In this document: positions 34,148-43,587 of the stretch, one piece after another
Layout of the letters: each line of letters begins with the position of its first letter
Numbering within the stretch: position 1 is the first letter of the stretch
Assembly (NCBI RefSeq): GCF_014649795.1
Contig: NZ_BMTS01000003.1
Coordinates: forward strand, 248,001 to 312,000
Source: Streptomyces melanogenes
GTDB taxonomy: Bacteria > Actinomycetota > Actinomycetes > Streptomycetales > Streptomycetaceae
Direction of reading: 5' to 3'
DNA length: 64,000 nucleotides
Position numbers and translations under genes: made by a program
The notes under the pieces: generated by a model
Seen by the model: only the letters and a program-made list of their open reading frames with translations
The model's database searches: none
Told to the model about the DNA's origin: nothing

Positions 34148-34507
34148 TCACCGGGAGAGCGCGTCCCGTACCGCCTCCTCGGTGCGGCCCACCACGGCCG
34201 TCCCGTCCTCCGCCGTGATGATCGGCCGCTGGATCAGCTTGGGGTGCGCGGCGAGCGCCGCGATCCAGCGGCCTCGCGCGGCGGCCTCGCGCGGCCACTC
34301 CTTGAGGCCGAGCTCCTTCGCGTCGGCCTCCTGGGTGCGCGTGATGTCCCACGGTTCGAGGCCGAGCCGTTCCAGTACGGCCCGGATCTCGTCCTCGGAC
34401 GGCACGTCTTCGAGGTAGCGGCGGACGGTGTACGAGGCGCCCTCGGCGTCGAGCAGCTGGATGGCGCTGCGGCACTTGGAACAGGCGGGATTGATCCAGA
34501 TCTCCAT
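34148..34507 (-). CDS. ArsC/Spx-family thiol reductase-like protein
   Basis: 119 residues from ATG 34507. It has the ArsC/Spx-fold start EIWINPACSKCRSAIQLLDA with a CxxC pair, then EDVPSEDEIRAVLERLGLEP, KELGLKEWP, and the conserved PKLIQRPIITAEDG. Arsenate reductase of the glutaredoxin-linked class or a YffB-like protein; without an ars operon nearby, a general role is likelier. Confidence 0.87.
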   Translation of the reverse strand: MEIWINPACSKCRSAIQLLDAEGASYTVRRYLEDVPSEDEIRAVLERLGLEPWDITRTQEADAKELGLKEWPREAAARGRWIAALAAHPKLIQRPIITAEDGTAVVGRTEEAVRDALSR

Positions 34508-34643
34508 GGGGCCCAAGGTACCGCCGATATCGCCGATACCCCCGTGACCTGCTCAAAGACCCTTCTGGCAGCGGCGATTGTCAGTGGTGCGCAGTAAAAT
34601 TGAGGCAGTTCGAGAGGGTTCCCGACTGCCCAGGAGGATGCCC

Positions 34644-34925
34644 ATGGCCGCTGCCGTACTGACTTCGCGCGCCCCGCAACAGCTGTCCCTGATGTCCCTC
34701 AAAAAGGTGCCGCTGCCCGCCGGGCGTCCGCGGGTGTGGTACGAGACGCACAACAGGCGCCTCAAGGCGATGCGCCTGGCCATCGCGCTGCTCGACACGG
34801 GTGTGTACCAGCCGGAGCACGCGCCCGACCGCAAGATACGGAGCACGGCGGAGCTGATCGGAGTGCACCCGCCGTCCGACACGACGTGCCGGATGGTCCG
34901 GGCGCTGATCCGCTCCGGCCGCTGA
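34644..34925 (+). CDS. Small conserved protein, function unknown
   Basis: 93 residues. AGGAGG ends six bases before the ATG at 34644 and overlaps a second in-frame ATG at 34638, so 34644 is preferred. The sequence is basic, with KVPLPAGRPRVWYETHNRRL, an Ala/Leu helix KAMRLAIALLDTGVY and HPPSDTTCRMVRALIRSGR. It looks like a conserved single-domain actinobacterial protein. It is divergent from the ArsC-like gene and followed by a strong terminator. Confidence 0.75.
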   Translation: MAAAVLTSRAPQQLSLMSLKKVPLPAGRPRVWYETHNRRLKAMRLAIALLDTGVYQPEHAPDRKIRSTAELIGVHPPSDTTCRMVRALIRSGR

Positions 34926-34931
34926 TGAGCG

Positions 34932-34966
34932 AGTGCCGCGCCCCGCGCAGACCGGGGCGCGGCACT
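34932..34966. terminator. Strong hairpin between convergent genes
   Basis: AGTGCCGCGCCCC, nine-base loop, GGGGCGCGGCACT: a 13-base perfect stem just after the small-protein stop and before the phospholipase-D-like stop. Confidence 0.87.
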
Positions 34967-34981
34967 TCACCGCGGTCCGCC

Positions 34982-36250
34982 TCAGCAGGTGGCGGCGACG
35001 CCGTTGGCGGGCTGGTGCGTGGTCGCGGCCCGCAGCTGGTTGAAGTTGGCCACGTACGAGTCGAAGACCGCGCTGTCCTCCAGCTGGAGCATGGTCTCGT
35101 CGCTCTGCCGCAGCGAGTTCCCGCTCCAGTTGTGGCTGCCGGTCCACAGCACCTTGCGGTCCGGGGTGTTGTAGTAGTTCCCCTCCACCAGCAGGTACTT
35201 GTCGTGGATCCAGGTGGAGTCGGCCTGGCAGTAGTACTTGGTGATGACCCCGCCGTACACACTGGAGGTCTTCTTCAGCAGCGTCTCGAGGGACTGCTTC
35301 TCGAGCGCGCTGTCCGGGTTGTACGTCTCGGAGACCTCGACGTAGCACCCCTGCGCGTCGAGCTCGGCGAGCCGGTCGGCGAGGTAGGGGCGGCTGAAGA
35401 TGGTCATGCTGACCCGGACGCGGGTGCGGTGGTTGTCGGTCGTGCCGTACTTGGAGTTGCCGAAGCACTTCACGTTGTCGAGCACCGTGGCGACGGTGTC
35501 CTCGGACGGGTCGTGGTAGGGCGACCCGTTGCTCTCGGCGCGGGGGTAGAAGTGCGCCTTGGCGTTGCCGGAGGCGACGGGGGGCCGCCCGGTGGAGTAG
35601 TAGTCGTTGTTGGCGCGCCGGGCACGCAGGTCGTCGAAGTACCCGTTGTAAGCGGCGTAGATCCCCTCGTTCCCCACCAGCACCAAGGCGTTGTTCCACC
35701 CCTTGGTGCCGTCCCGCCCGACGTGCAGATTGGCGGAGGACTGGACGACGACGTGAGGGGTGCCCTGGGTCTCCGACAGCAGCAGGAACTTGTTGTGGTT
35801 GATGGCGTCGACGGTCCCGAGCGCCCGCGTACCGACGCACCCGCGCCCGGCCCCGCAGCTCATCACCCACGACGCCTTGGCCGTGTCCCCACCCAGCTCG
35901 GCCAGCAGGCTCTTGTACGGAGCCATGCTCACCGCCTTCTCGTCGAAGACCGCCTGCACGTCGACGCCCCGCCGATGGGCGGCGACCAGCGCGTCGGGCA
36001 GGGCCGGATCGTCGGCGTAGAACATGGCCAGCCGTATCCGCGCCCCCGCCGGCGCCCCCGCTATGAGCTCCACCTGCCACGCCACCACGGCCTGCTGCTC
36101 GGCGGCGGTCCCCACGGGGTTGTTGAACACGGCCTGGGTGGTGACGGGAGCCGGGGCGTCGGCCGAGGCGGTAGTGGCCTGAGCCGTGAGCGTGGACGCG
36201 AGGATGGCGGCGGCGAGGGCGGCGGTGCGGAGGGCGGGGCGGGAGCGCAA
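34982..36250 (-). CDS. Secreted phospholipase-D-like protein
   Basis: About 422 residues if it starts at the TTG at 36250, preceded by AGAGGA: this gives MRSRPALRTAALAAAILAST as a clean Sec signal peptide ending near ASADA. The frame stays open further upstream but without a sensible start. Two PLD half-sites are present: INHNKFLLLSETQG and IHDKYLLVEGNYY, each with the H-x-K pattern, and SSANLHVG and GSHNWSGNSLRQS behind them. Cys are paired around the second half. Likely an extracellular phosphodiesterase or nuclease-type PLD; substrate unknown. Confidence 0.85.
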   Translation of the reverse strand: MRSRPALRTAALAAAILASTLTAQATTASADAPAPVTTQAVFNNPVGTAAEQQAVVAWQVELIAGAPAGARIRLAMFYADDPALPDALVAAHRRGVDVQAVFDEKAVSMAPYKSLLAELGGDTAKASWVMSCGAGRGCVGTRALGTVDAINHNKFLLLSETQGTPHVVVQSSANLHVGRDGTKGWNNALVLVGNEGIYAAYNGYFDDLRARRANNDYYSTGRPPVASGNAKAHFYPRAESNGSPYHDPSEDTVATVLDNVKCFGNSKYGTTDNHRTRVRVSMTIFSRPYLADRLAELDAQGCYVEVSETYNPDSALEKQSLETLLKKTSSVYGGVITKYYCQADSTWIHDKYLLVEGNYYNTPDRKVLWTGSHNWSGNSLRQSDETMLQLEDSAVFDSYVANFNQLRAATTHQPANGVAATC

Positions 36251-36377
36251 AGGGGGGTTCCTCTCTGACGTGATCGAACCCGACCTGGTCGCAACCTGAT
36301 CGGCGGCTGCCCGATCTTGCCAAGAAGAGCCAGGGAAGGTCGAGTTCACGCCCACACCGCCCCCGATCGACGGCAAC

Positions 36378-36424
36378 GAAAGAGGCCCTGCCGCTCCCCG
36401 GGAGGGAGTGGCAGGGCCTCTTTC
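36378..36424 (-). terminator. Very strong hairpin terminator behind glnA
   Basis: GAAAGAGGCCCTGCC and GGCAGGGCCTCTTTC form a 15-base perfect stem, with a CTCCC/GGGAG pairing in the loop, beginning 28 bases past the glnA stop. Confidence 0.92.
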
Positions 36425-36452
36425 CGTACGTAGATTCCCGTGCGCGGAACTC

Positions 36453-37862
36453 TTAGATGTCGAAGTACAGCTCGAACTCGTGCGGGTGCGGCCGCAGCTG
36501 GATCGGGGCGATCTCCGACGTGCGCTTGTAGTCGATCCACGTCTCGATCAGGTCGGACGTGAAGACGCCGCCCGCCTGGAGGTACTCGTTGTCGGCCTCC
36601 AGGGCCTCCAGCACCGCCGGGAGGGAGGTCGGGACCTGGGGGACGCCCGCGTGCTCCTCGGGGGCGAGCTCGTAGAGGTCCTTGTCGATCGGCTCGGCCG
36701 GCTCGATCTTGTTCTTGATGCCGTCGAGGCCCGCGAGGAGCAGCGCCGAGAAGGCGAGGTACGGGTTCGAGGACGGGTCCGGGGCGCGGAACTCGACGCG
36801 CTTGGCCTTCGGGTTCGAGCCCGTGATCGGGATGCGCATCGCGGCCGAGCGGTTGCGCTGCGAGTAGACCAGGTTGACCGGCGCCTCGAAGCCGGGGACC
36901 AGGCGGTGGTACGAGTTCACCGTCGGGTTGGTGAAGGCCAGCAGCGACGGGGCGTGCTTGAGGATGCCGCCGATGTAGTAGCGGGCGGTGTCCGACAGGC
37001 CCGCGTAGCCCTGCTCGTCGTAGAAGAGCGGCTCGCCGCCGGTCCACAGGGACTGGTGGACGTGCATGCCCGAGCCGTTGTCGCCGAAGATCGGCTTCGG
37101 CATGAAGGTCGCGGTCTTGCCGTTGCGCCACGCGACGTTCTTCACGATGTACTTGAAGAGCATCAGGTCGTCGGCCGCGGCCAGCAGCGTGTTGAACTTG
37201 TAGTTGATCTCCGCCTGGCCGGCCGTGCCCACCTCGTGGTGCTGGCGCTCGACCTGGAGGCCGGACTTCTCCAGCTCCAGGGAGATCTCGGCACGCAGGT
37301 CGGCGAAGTGGTCGACCGGCGGGGCCGGGAAGTAGCCGCCCTTGTAGCGGACCTTGTAGCCGCGGTTGTCCTCGACCGCACCGGTGTTCCAGGCGCCGGC
37401 CTCGGAGTCGATGTGGTAGAAGCCCTCGTTCGCCGTGGTGGCGAAGCGCACGCTGTCGAAGACGTAGAACTCGGCCTCGGGGCCGAAGTACGCCGTGTCC
37501 GCGATGCCGGTCGACGCGAGGTAGGCCTCGGCCTTCTTGGCGATGTTGCGCGGGTCACGGCTGTACTGCTCGCCCGTGATCGGGTCGTGGATGAAGAAGT
37601 TGATGTTCAGCGTCTTGTCGCGGCGGAAGGGGTCCACGCGCGCGGTCGACAGGTCGGCGCGCAGCGCCATGTCGGACTCGTGGATGGCCTGGAAGCCGCG
37701 GATCGACGAGCCGTCGAAGGCCAGCTCCTCGGACGGGTCGAACGCCGTCGCCGGAATCGTGAAGTGCTGCATCACGCCGGGAAGGTCACAGAACCGGACG
37801 TCGACCATCTTGACGTCGTTGTCCTTGATGAACTTCTTGGCGTCGTCGGCGTTCTGGAACAT
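36453..37862 (-). CDS. glnA: Type I glutamine synthetase
   Basis: 469 residues from ATG 37862 with AGGAGG upstream. Signatures: [46 protein letters not shown], the ATP-binding [17 protein letters not shown] and NRSAAMRIP. The adenylylation-site tyrosine is present in [11 protein letters not shown], so the enzyme can be controlled by GlnE, whose gene starts this window. The main ammonia-assimilating enzyme. A well-matched GlnR box lies about 110-135 bases upstream and a 15-base-stem terminator follows. Confidence 0.98.
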   Translation of the reverse strand: MFQNADDAKKFIKDNDVKMVDVRFCDLPGVMQHFTIPATAFDPSEELAFDGSSIRGFQAIHESDMALRADLSTARVDPFRRDKTLNINFFIHDPITGEQYSRDPRNIAKKAEAYLASTGIADTAYFGPEAEFYVFDSVRFATTANEGFYHIDSEAGAWNTGAVEDNRGYKVRYKGGYFPAPPVDHFADLRAEISLELEKSGLQVERQHHEVGTAGQAEINYKFNTLLAAADDLMLFKYIVKNVAWRNGKTATFMPKPIFGDNGSGMHVHQSLWTGGEPLFYDEQGYAGLSDTARYYIGGILKHAPSLLAFTNPTVNSYHRLVPGFEAPVNLVYSQRNRSAAMRIPITGSNPKAKRVEFRAPDPSSNPYLAFSALLLAGLDGIKNKIEPAEPIDKDLYELAPEEHAGVPQVPTSLPAVLEALEADNEYLQAGGVFTSDLIETWIDYKRTSEIAPIQLRPHPHEFELYFDI

Positions 37863-37969
37863 CCAACTCCTCCTACTCCCGTCCGGGGGAGACGGGGTTG
37901 TAGCTCGTTGTGCGGCCAGTGCGGTGGCACACGCTGGACCTGACCATAGGCAGGCGGGATTTCTCAAGC

Positions 37970-37996
37970 GTGACCCGTTTGTTTCGCCCAAGTTAA
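37970..37996 (-). promoter_or_regulatory. GlnR box upstream of glnA
   Basis: Minus strand: TTAAC, six bases, GAAAC, six bases, GTCAC. This matches the GlnR consensus gTnAC-n6-GaAAC-n6-gTnAC closely, with a perfect central GAAAC, and lies 108 bases before the glnA start. Confidence 0.75.
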
Positions 37997-38104
37997 CCGG
38001 GGCCCGGGTAGGCGGCGCATCAAGACCCGTATAAATGGGATAAATGCAGGCCTCTTGGCCATCCCGGCGGCGGGCCTTCGCACACCGGCCGGTACCGTGG
38101 AAGC

Positions 38105-38572
38105 GTGGACAACAGGCAAGCAATCGGATCGTGGCTCTCCGGGCCCAAGGCGGCGGCCGAGGAGATGGGCGTCGACTTCGGTTACCGCGGCGAACAGCTC
38201 GGGCTGCCGGAGGAGGGGCCGGGCGCCATCGCCCCCCTGGGTCGGCGCTTCGGCGCCATCTTCATCGACTGGTCGGTGAGCGCCCTGATCGCATACGGGC
38301 TGCTCGCGCACCGCACCCTCCACCTCACCAACAACTGGGCGCTCGTCGTCTTCCTGGTGATGAGCATCCTGACCGTCGGCACGGTCGGCTCCACCCCCGG
38401 CAAGCGCATCCTGGGCCTCCGCCTCATCGCCGAGGGCGGCGGCCGCCTCAGCTTCCCGCGCGCGCTCCTGCGCAGCGTCCTGCTCTGCCTCGCCATCCCG
38501 GCCCTGGTCTGGGACCGAGACGGCCGAGGCCTCCACGACCGCTTGGCGCGCGCGATCCAGGTCCGGATCTAG
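38105..38572 (+). CDS. RDD-family membrane protein
   Basis: 155 residues from GTG 38105. After a soluble N-terminal region comes the RDD signature [20 protein letters not shown] (Arg, Asp), a second membrane helix [32 protein letters not shown], and the closing [13 protein letters not shown], all typical. Function of the family is uncertain (ion antiport proposed for some). It is divergent from glnA and convergent with the DUF4191 gene. Confidence 0.88.
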   Translation: MDNRQAIGSWLSGPKAAAEEMGVDFGYRGEQLGLPEEGPGAIAPLGRRFGAIFIDWSVSALIAYGLLAHRTLHLTNNWALVVFLVMSILTVGTVGSTPGKRILGLRLIAEGGGRLSFPRALLRSVLLCLAIPALVWDRDGRGLHDRLARAIQVRI

Positions 38573-38611
38573 CTTCGTACGGACCGAAGCCTTCGTACGT
38601 ACCGCAAGCAG

Positions 38612-38671
38612 CGCCCCGTAAGGGGCGCGGGGAACTGCGCGACCAGCCCTCCACGGTCCGCAGTCGAAGGC
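38612..38671. repeat. Dispersed repeat, copy F (right arm only)
   Basis: GCCCCGTAAGGGGCGCGGGG then AACTGCGCGACCAGCC and flank CTCCACGGTCCGCAGTCGAA. The left arm is replaced by the short GCCCCGTAAGGGGC hairpin. It lies between two convergent genes. Confidence 0.82.
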
Positions 38672-38709
38672 ACTCCCAGCGCGGAGCGCACAGTCCCGTA
38701 CGTACGGGA

Positions 38710-38747
38710 AAGGGGCGGCCAGGACCATTCGGTCCCGGCCGCCCCTT
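38710..38747. terminator. Two-tier hairpin terminator behind the DUF4191 gene
   Basis: AAGGGGCGGCC and GGCCGCCCCTT form an 11-base stem, with an inner GGACC/GGTCC stem closing a four-base loop, 22 bases past the stop at 38770. Confidence 0.88.
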
Positions 38748-38769
38748 CACCGGTCGCCCCAGCGGAGCG

Positions 38770-39468
38770 TCAGCGCGCCTTCCCGCCACGCGGCATCCGC
38801 ATCCCCTTGGGCATCGGCCCCTTGGGAAGCGGCATGTTGCTCATCAGGTCGCCCATCGCGCGCAGCCGGTCGTTGGCCGCGGTGACCTGCGGCCCCGCCA
38901 GCACGCGCGGGAGCTTCAGCAGTGTGGTGCGGAGCTTCTTCAAGGGCACCTGGCCCTCTCCGTCGCCGACCATCACGTCGTGGACGGGGACGTCCACCAC
39001 GATCCGGGCCATCTTCTTCTTCTCGGCCGCCAGCAGCGACTTCACCCGGTTCGGGTTGCCCTCGGCCACCAGCACGATGCCGGCCTTGCCGACCGCCCGG
39101 TGCACGACGTCCTGGCTCTTGTTCATCGCCACCGCCGGAGTCGTCGTCCAGCCGCGGCCGATGTTCTGGAGCACCGCGGCCGCGGCCCCCGGCTGTCCTT
39201 CCATCTGCCCGAAGGCAGCGCGCTCGGCACGGCGTCCGAAGACGATCGCCATGGCGAGGAAGGCCAGCAGGAAGCCGAGAATGCCCAGGTAGATGGGATG
39301 ATCGATCCAGAACCCGAGCGCGAGGAAGACACCGAAGGTGACGATTCCCACTGCCGCGACGACGAGACCGACCTTCGAGTCGGCCTTGCGGGTCATCTTG
39401 TACGTCAGGGCGATCTGCTTCAGTCGCCCGGGGTTCGCAGTAGTGTCTGCGTTTTCCTTCCTCGCCAT
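38770..39468 (-). CDS. DUF4191-family membrane protein
   Basis: 232 residues. A short soluble start (MARKENADTTANPGRLKQIA) precedes two membrane helices (VGLVVAAVGIVTFGVFLALG and YLGILGFLLAFLAMAIVFG), then a soluble C-terminal domain with GQPGAAAAVLQNIGRGWTTT and a basic Pro/Met tail (PLPKGPMPKGMRMPRGGKAR). This family is conserved in actinobacteria next to lipA, as here; its function is unknown to me. Confidence 0.85.
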   Translation of the reverse strand: MARKENADTTANPGRLKQIALTYKMTRKADSKVGLVVAAVGIVTFGVFLALGFWIDHPIYLGILGFLLAFLAMAIVFGRRAERAAFGQMEGQPGAAAAVLQNIGRGWTTTPAVAMNKSQDVVHRAVGKAGIVLVAEGNPNRVKSLLAAEKKKMARIVVDVPVHDVMVGDGEGQVPLKKLRTTLLKLPRVLAGPQVTAANDRLRAMGDLMSNMPLPKGPMPKGMRMPRGGKAR

Positions 39469-39487
39469 GAACTGAAGTTTACGTGGC

Positions 39488-39691
39488 CTAGGACCGACGG
39501 CTAGCCACGGCCTCCAGTACGTGCTGCGCCTCGGTCCGGTCCTTGGCCCGGCGGCGGTCCTCCAGGACCGCGGTCCAGGCGTTGCGGCGGGCGGTGCGCT
39601 GGCCCGCGCCCATGAGGAAGGACTCCATGGCGCGCAGTGCGTCGGTGACGGACGGGAGCGCGGTGGCGCGTACGGTCGTCGCGGACTGCAT
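39488..39691 (-). CDS. Small conserved protein next to lipA (67 residues)
   Basis: From ATG 39691 with GGGGAGGA about ten bases upstream. It is helical and basic: ALPSVTDALRAMESFLMGAG, RTARRNAWTAVLEDRRRAKD. The frame is open further upstream, but the sequence there is Arg/Pro-rich and unlikely to be protein. It sits between the DUF4191 gene and lipA on the same strand. Role unknown. Confidence 0.7.
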   Translation of the reverse strand: MQSATTVRATALPSVTDALRAMESFLMGAGQRTARRNAWTAVLEDRRRAKDRTEAQHVLEAVASRRS

Positions 39692-39863
39692 CGTGAGGTC
39701 CTCCCCAGGACGGGAACCGGATACGGAACGAACGGGGCGTGCGCGCGGGCTCACGCTCGGGGGCGTGCGCGGTGCGTGAATCCAGCGTCACTGACTGGTG
39801 TTACCAGGGCGTGTCCGAACGGTCAAACACCAATGAAACCTTGACGCGCCCCCGTAAAACGCT

Positions 39864-39913
39864 GACGCGGCCCGTACACACCCCCTACCTGCGGGGGATG
39901 TACGGGCCGCGTC
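39864..39913 (-). terminator. Strong hairpin terminator behind lipA
   Basis: GACGCGGCCCGTACA and TGTACGGGCCGCGTC form a 15-base perfect stem, with a CCCCC/GGGGG pairing in the loop, 66 bases past the lipA stop. The rest of the 288-base gap between lipA and the 67-residue gene holds nothing else I recognise. Confidence 0.9.
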
Positions 39914-39979
39914 GATTCAGCCATTACCGGCCGGTAAGTCTTTGTGCGCGAATTCACACGCGAGACTCACCCGCCGCAC

Positions 39980-40969
39980 TCACACGCCGACGGCGGTGCC
40001 CTCCGCGGCGGCCGGCGGCGAAACCGTCTCGCCGCGCCGCTCCATCGCCTGCTGGAAGAGCCGGCCCGCGCGGTACGAGGAGCGGACCAGCGGGCCCGAC
40101 ATCACACCGGAGAAGCCGATCTCGTCGGCCTCCTCCTTGAGCTCCACGAACTCCTGCGGCTTCACCCAGCGCTCGACGGGGTGGTGGCGCACGGAGGGGC
40201 GCAGGTACTGGGTGATCGTGATGAGCTCGCACCCCGCGTCGTGCAGGTGCTGGAGCGCCTCGCTGACCTCCTCGCGGGTCTCGCCCATGCCGAGGATCAG
40301 GTTCGACTTGGTCACCAGGCCGTAGTCGCGGGCCTTGGTGATGACGTCGAGCGAGCGCTCGTAGCGGAAGCCGGGGCGGATCCGCTTGAAGATCCTCGGG
40401 ACCGTCTCGACGTTGTGCGCGAAGACCTCGGGGCGGGACGAGAAGACCTCGGCCAGCTGCTCCGGCACCGCGTTGAAGTCGGGTGCGAGCAGCTCGACCT
40501 TGGTGCGGCCGTCGGCGCGGTCCGCCGTCTGCGCGTGGATCTGGCGCACGGTCTCCGCGTACAGCCAGGCGCCGCCGTCCGCCAGGTCGTCGCGAGCGAC
40601 GCCGGTGATCGTGGCGTAGTTCAGGTCCATGGTGACCACGGACTCGCCCACGCGGCGGGGCTCGTCGCGGTCCAGCGCCTCGGGCTTGCCCGTGTCGATC
40701 TGGCAGAAGTCGCAGCGCCGGGTGCACTGGTCGCCGCCGATGAGGAAGGTCGCCTCGCGGTCCTCCCAGCATTCGAAGATGTTGGGACAGCCCGCCTCCT
40801 GGCAGACCGTGTGCAGCCCCTCGCCCTTCACCAGGGCCTGCATCTTGGTGTACTCGGGGCCCATCTTCGCCCGGGTCTTGATCCACTCGGGCTTGCGCTC
40901 GATGGGGGTCTGGCTGTTCCGGACCTCCAGGCGCAGCATCTTGCGTCCGTCGGGTGCGACTGCGGACAC
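39980..40969 (-). CDS. lipA: Lipoyl synthase
   Basis: 329 residues from GTG 40969 with GGGAG upstream. A radical-SAM enzyme that inserts two sulfurs into protein-bound octanoyl chains. The radical-SAM cluster is [11 protein letters not shown]; the auxiliary cluster is in [32 protein letters not shown] and [15 protein letters not shown] are family-typical. It works after LipB, encoded 127 bases upstream on the same strand, and modifies the E2 protein SucB (53744-55489). Confidence 0.97.
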   Translation of the reverse strand: MSAVAPDGRKMLRLEVRNSQTPIERKPEWIKTRAKMGPEYTKMQALVKGEGLHTVCQEAGCPNIFECWEDREATFLIGGDQCTRRCDFCQIDTGKPEALDRDEPRRVGESVVTMDLNYATITGVARDDLADGGAWLYAETVRQIHAQTADRADGRTKVELLAPDFNAVPEQLAEVFSSRPEVFAHNVETVPRIFKRIRPGFRYERSLDVITKARDYGLVTKSNLILGMGETREEVSEALQHLHDAGCELITITQYLRPSVRHHPVERWVKPQEFVELKEEADEIGFSGVMSGPLVRSSYRAGRLFQQAMERRGETVSPPAAAEGTAVGV

Positions 40970-41095
40970 GACGTGCTCCCTATGACTTCGATTCTTCGGC
41001 GGACACCAGGGTACGCCCGTTATTTGCGTGGCATTACGTCTGGCCAACCCGTGGCCAGAGGGGCGCATTCCCGATCCGGGTGCGCCGGGGGCGTA

Positions 41096-41893
41096 CTAGG
41101 CGGTAGCGCGCTCGATCTCCCTGGGCGCCAGTTCCGCGTGCTCCAGGATGTCCTTGAGGTGCTTCTCGACGACCGGCAGGACGTCGGCGATCGTGATCTC
41201 GCGGCCCAGTTCGTACGAGAGCGAGGTCACGCCCGCGTCGCGGATGCCGCACGGCACGATCCTGTCGAACCAGGTGTTGTCCGGGTTCACGTTCAGCGCG
41301 AAGCCGTGCATCGTCACGCCCTTGGCGACGCGGATGCCGATCGCGGCGAGCTTGCGGTCCTCGCGGCGCTGGCCCGCGTTGGAGGGCGCGTACTCCGGGC
41401 CGTTCAGGCGCGGGTCGAACTCCTCGTCGGTGAGCCGGGGGTCGAAGTCGAGCGAGAGCCCGGCGGGCCTGGGGCGCTGCTCGACCGGGTCGCCGAGCAC
41501 CCACACCCCGCTGCGGCCCTCGACCCGGGTGGTCTCCAGGCCGAAGTCGGCGGCCGTACGGATCAGCGCCTCCTCCAGCCGGCGCACGTGCGCCACCACG
41601 TCCACCGGGCGCGGCAGCTTCTGGATCGGGTAGCCGACCAGCTGGCCCGGGCCGTGCCAGGTGATCTTGCCGCCCCGGTCCACGTCCACGACGGGCGTGC
41701 CGTCCAGGGGGCGCTCGCTGGGGTCCGTGCGCCGGCCCGCCGTGTAGACCGGCGGGTGCTCCAGGAGCAGACAGGTGTCCGGGATCTCGTCGGCGAACCG
41801 GGCCGCGTGCACCCGCCGCTGCTCGTCCCAGGCCTGTTGGTACTCGACCGCGTCGTCGCCGAAACCCAGTCGGACAAATCGCAGCTCGTTCAC
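41096..41893 (-). CDS. lipB: Lipoyl(octanoyl) transferase
   Basis: About 265 residues from the GTG at 41893, which has AGGAG six bases upstream; an ATG at 41920 would add nine residues. It moves octanoyl groups from acyl-carrier protein to the lipoyl-domain lysine. Signatures: [57 protein letters not shown] (catalytic Lys) and [15 protein letters not shown] (catalytic Cys). Same strand as lipA. Confidence 0.96.
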   Translation of the reverse strand: MNELRFVRLGFGDDAVEYQQAWDEQRRVHAARFADEIPDTCLLLEHPPVYTAGRRTDPSERPLDGTPVVDVDRGGKITWHGPGQLVGYPIQKLPRPVDVVAHVRRLEEALIRTAADFGLETTRVEGRSGVWVLGDPVEQRPRPAGLSLDFDPRLTDEEFDPRLNGPEYAPSNAGQRREDRKLAAIGIRVAKGVTMHGFALNVNPDNTWFDRIVPCGIRDAGVTSLSYELGREITIADVLPVVEKHLKDILEHAELAPREIERATA

Positions 41894-42015
41894 GCCCGGC
41901 TCCTCACCCAGTGCATACATGCGCCCCAGCCACTGTACGACCGCGTTCGACGGCAGCGTGCGGCGGGCAGAAACGGCACCTCCTCACACGATCGGATGAA
42001 TGCGGGGCGAAGGCG

Positions 42016-42038
42016 GCGGTCAGGGCGGTATTGACCGC
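42016..42038. promoter_or_regulatory. Inverted repeat between lipB and the NsdA-like regulator
   Basis: GCGGTCA, nine bases, TGACCGC: perfect 7-base arms in the 208-base divergent region. It could be an autoregulatory operator for the XRE-like gene starting at 42102, or part of the lipB promoter. Confidence 0.45.
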
Positions 42039-42101
42039 TAAATTCCCCCCGTTCCATGAGGGCTGCCCGCTTGGCCCGGAAGGCAGGAGATCGCACAGCT
42101 G

Positions 42102-43571
42102 ATGACGGAACGACCCCCGCAGCGCACGCCCAACCGGCAGCTCGCCGCGCTCATCGCGGAGGCCGGGTTCTCCAACGCGGGCCTCGCGCGCCGCGTGGAC
42201 CAGCTCGGCCTGGAGCACGGCCTGGACCTGCGGTACGACAAGACGTCGGTGACCAGGTGGCTGCGCGGGCAGCAGCCGCGCGGCACCACGCCCGCGCTGA
42301 TCGCCGAGGTGTTCACCCGGCGCCTGGGGCGCAGACTCTCGGCCCAGGACCTGGGGCTGGACGCCTGTGCGCCGGTGTACGCCGGGCTGGAGTTCGCGGC
42401 GACCCCGGAGGAGGCCGTCGACATCGTCAGCGGTCTGTGGCGCAAGGACTCCGGCAGCCACGTCGAACTGCGCAAGATCGCGTTCACCCCGGCCGGGCTC
42501 GTGGTGCCCAGTCGGGACTGGCTGATCGGGCGCGCCGACGAACGCGTCGGCCACGGCGACCCCTCCCCGCGCTTCGCGGGCGAGGCGGCCGCCGCCGGGC
42601 CGCCGCGCATCCCCAGCCAGGGGCGCCCCGGCGTACCCCGGCAGCGCAGCTCGGACCGGGGCCCGGGACAGCGCGTGACCAGCGGCGACATCGCGGCCCT
42701 GCGCTCGGTCGGGGAGCTCTTCCGCACCCTGGACCACGCCTACGGCGGCGGCCACGCGCGCCAGGCCCTGGTGCGCTACCTGGAGCACGAGGCCGAGCCG
42801 ATGCTGCGCGGCAGCTACGGCGAGAACACCGGCCGCAGGCTCTTCGCGGCGGCCGCCGACCTCACCCGCCTCGCGGGCTGGACGTCGTACGACATCGCCG
42901 CGCACGGTCTGGCGCAGCGGTACTTCGTCCAGGCGCTGCGGCTCGCCCAGGCCGCCGGGGACCGGGCCTACGGCTCGTACGTGCTGGTCACCATGAGCCG
43001 CCAGGCCGTCTACCTCGGCCACGGCCGGGAGGCGGTGCAGCTGGCGCGGGTCGCCCAGCAGGGCGTCGGCTCCTCGGCGCCGCCGGTGGTGCAGGCGCTG
43101 CTGCACTCCGTGGAGGCGCGCGGGCACGGGGTGCTCGGCGAGGTCCGGGCGTGCACGGCGTCGTTGGTGCGGGCGGAACGGGCGATGGAGGCGGCCCGGC
43201 CGGGCGACGACGTGCCGCACTGGGCGCGGTTCTTCGACGACGCGCAGCTCGCGGACGAGTTCGGGCACTGCCACCGGGACCTCCAGCAGTACCGGGCGGC
43301 CGCGCAGCACGCCGAGCGCTCCCTGCAGCTGCGCGCCCCGGCGTACGCCCGCTCGCGGCTCTTCTGCCGGGTGGTCCTGGCCTGCGCCCGGCTCGGCCTC
43401 GGCGAGCTCGACCAGGCCTGCGCGCTCGCCGCGGAGGCGGCGCAGCAGGCGAGCGAGATGCGGTCGGTGCGGGCGACGGAGTACGTACGGGACTTCGAGC
43501 GCCGCCTGGAGCCATATCGGGATGCGGCGGCGGTACGGACGTATCGCGACCGGGTGGCGGCGCTCGGGTAG
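42102..43571 (+). CDS. XRE-like regulator with TPR-type repeats (NsdA/NsdB-like)
   Basis: 489 residues. The N-terminal ~70 residues carry a divergent HTH (LAALIAEAGFSNAGLARRVD, KTSVTRWLRGQQPRGTTPAL), typical of the Streptomyces proteins that include NsdA, a negative regulator of sporulation and antibiotic production. The C-terminal ~300 residues are helical repeats with FVQALRLAQAAGDRAYGSYV and repeated pairs of helices. Family placement is from the overall layout. It converges on the FAD oxidoreductase gene with a repeat copy between them. Confidence 0.78.
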   Translation: MTERPPQRTPNRQLAALIAEAGFSNAGLARRVDQLGLEHGLDLRYDKTSVTRWLRGQQPRGTTPALIAEVFTRRLGRRLSAQDLGLDACAPVYAGLEFAATPEEAVDIVSGLWRKDSGSHVELRKIAFTPAGLVVPSRDWLIGRADERVGHGDPSPRFAGEAAAAGPPRIPSQGRPGVPRQRSSDRGPGQRVTSGDIAALRSVGELFRTLDHAYGGGHARQALVRYLEHEAEPMLRGSYGENTGRRLFAAAADLTRLAGWTSYDIAAHGLAQRYFVQALRLAQAAGDRAYGSYVLVTMSRQAVYLGHGREAVQLARVAQQGVGSSAPPVVQALLHSVEARGHGVLGEVRACTASLVRAERAMEAARPGDDVPHWARFFDDAQLADEFGHCHRDLQQYRAAAQHAERSLQLRAPAYARSRLFCRVVLACARLGLGELDQACALAAEAAQQASEMRSVRATEYVRDFERRLEPYRDAAAVRTYRDRVAALG

Positions 43572-43587
43572 GTACCCCTGACCGTGC

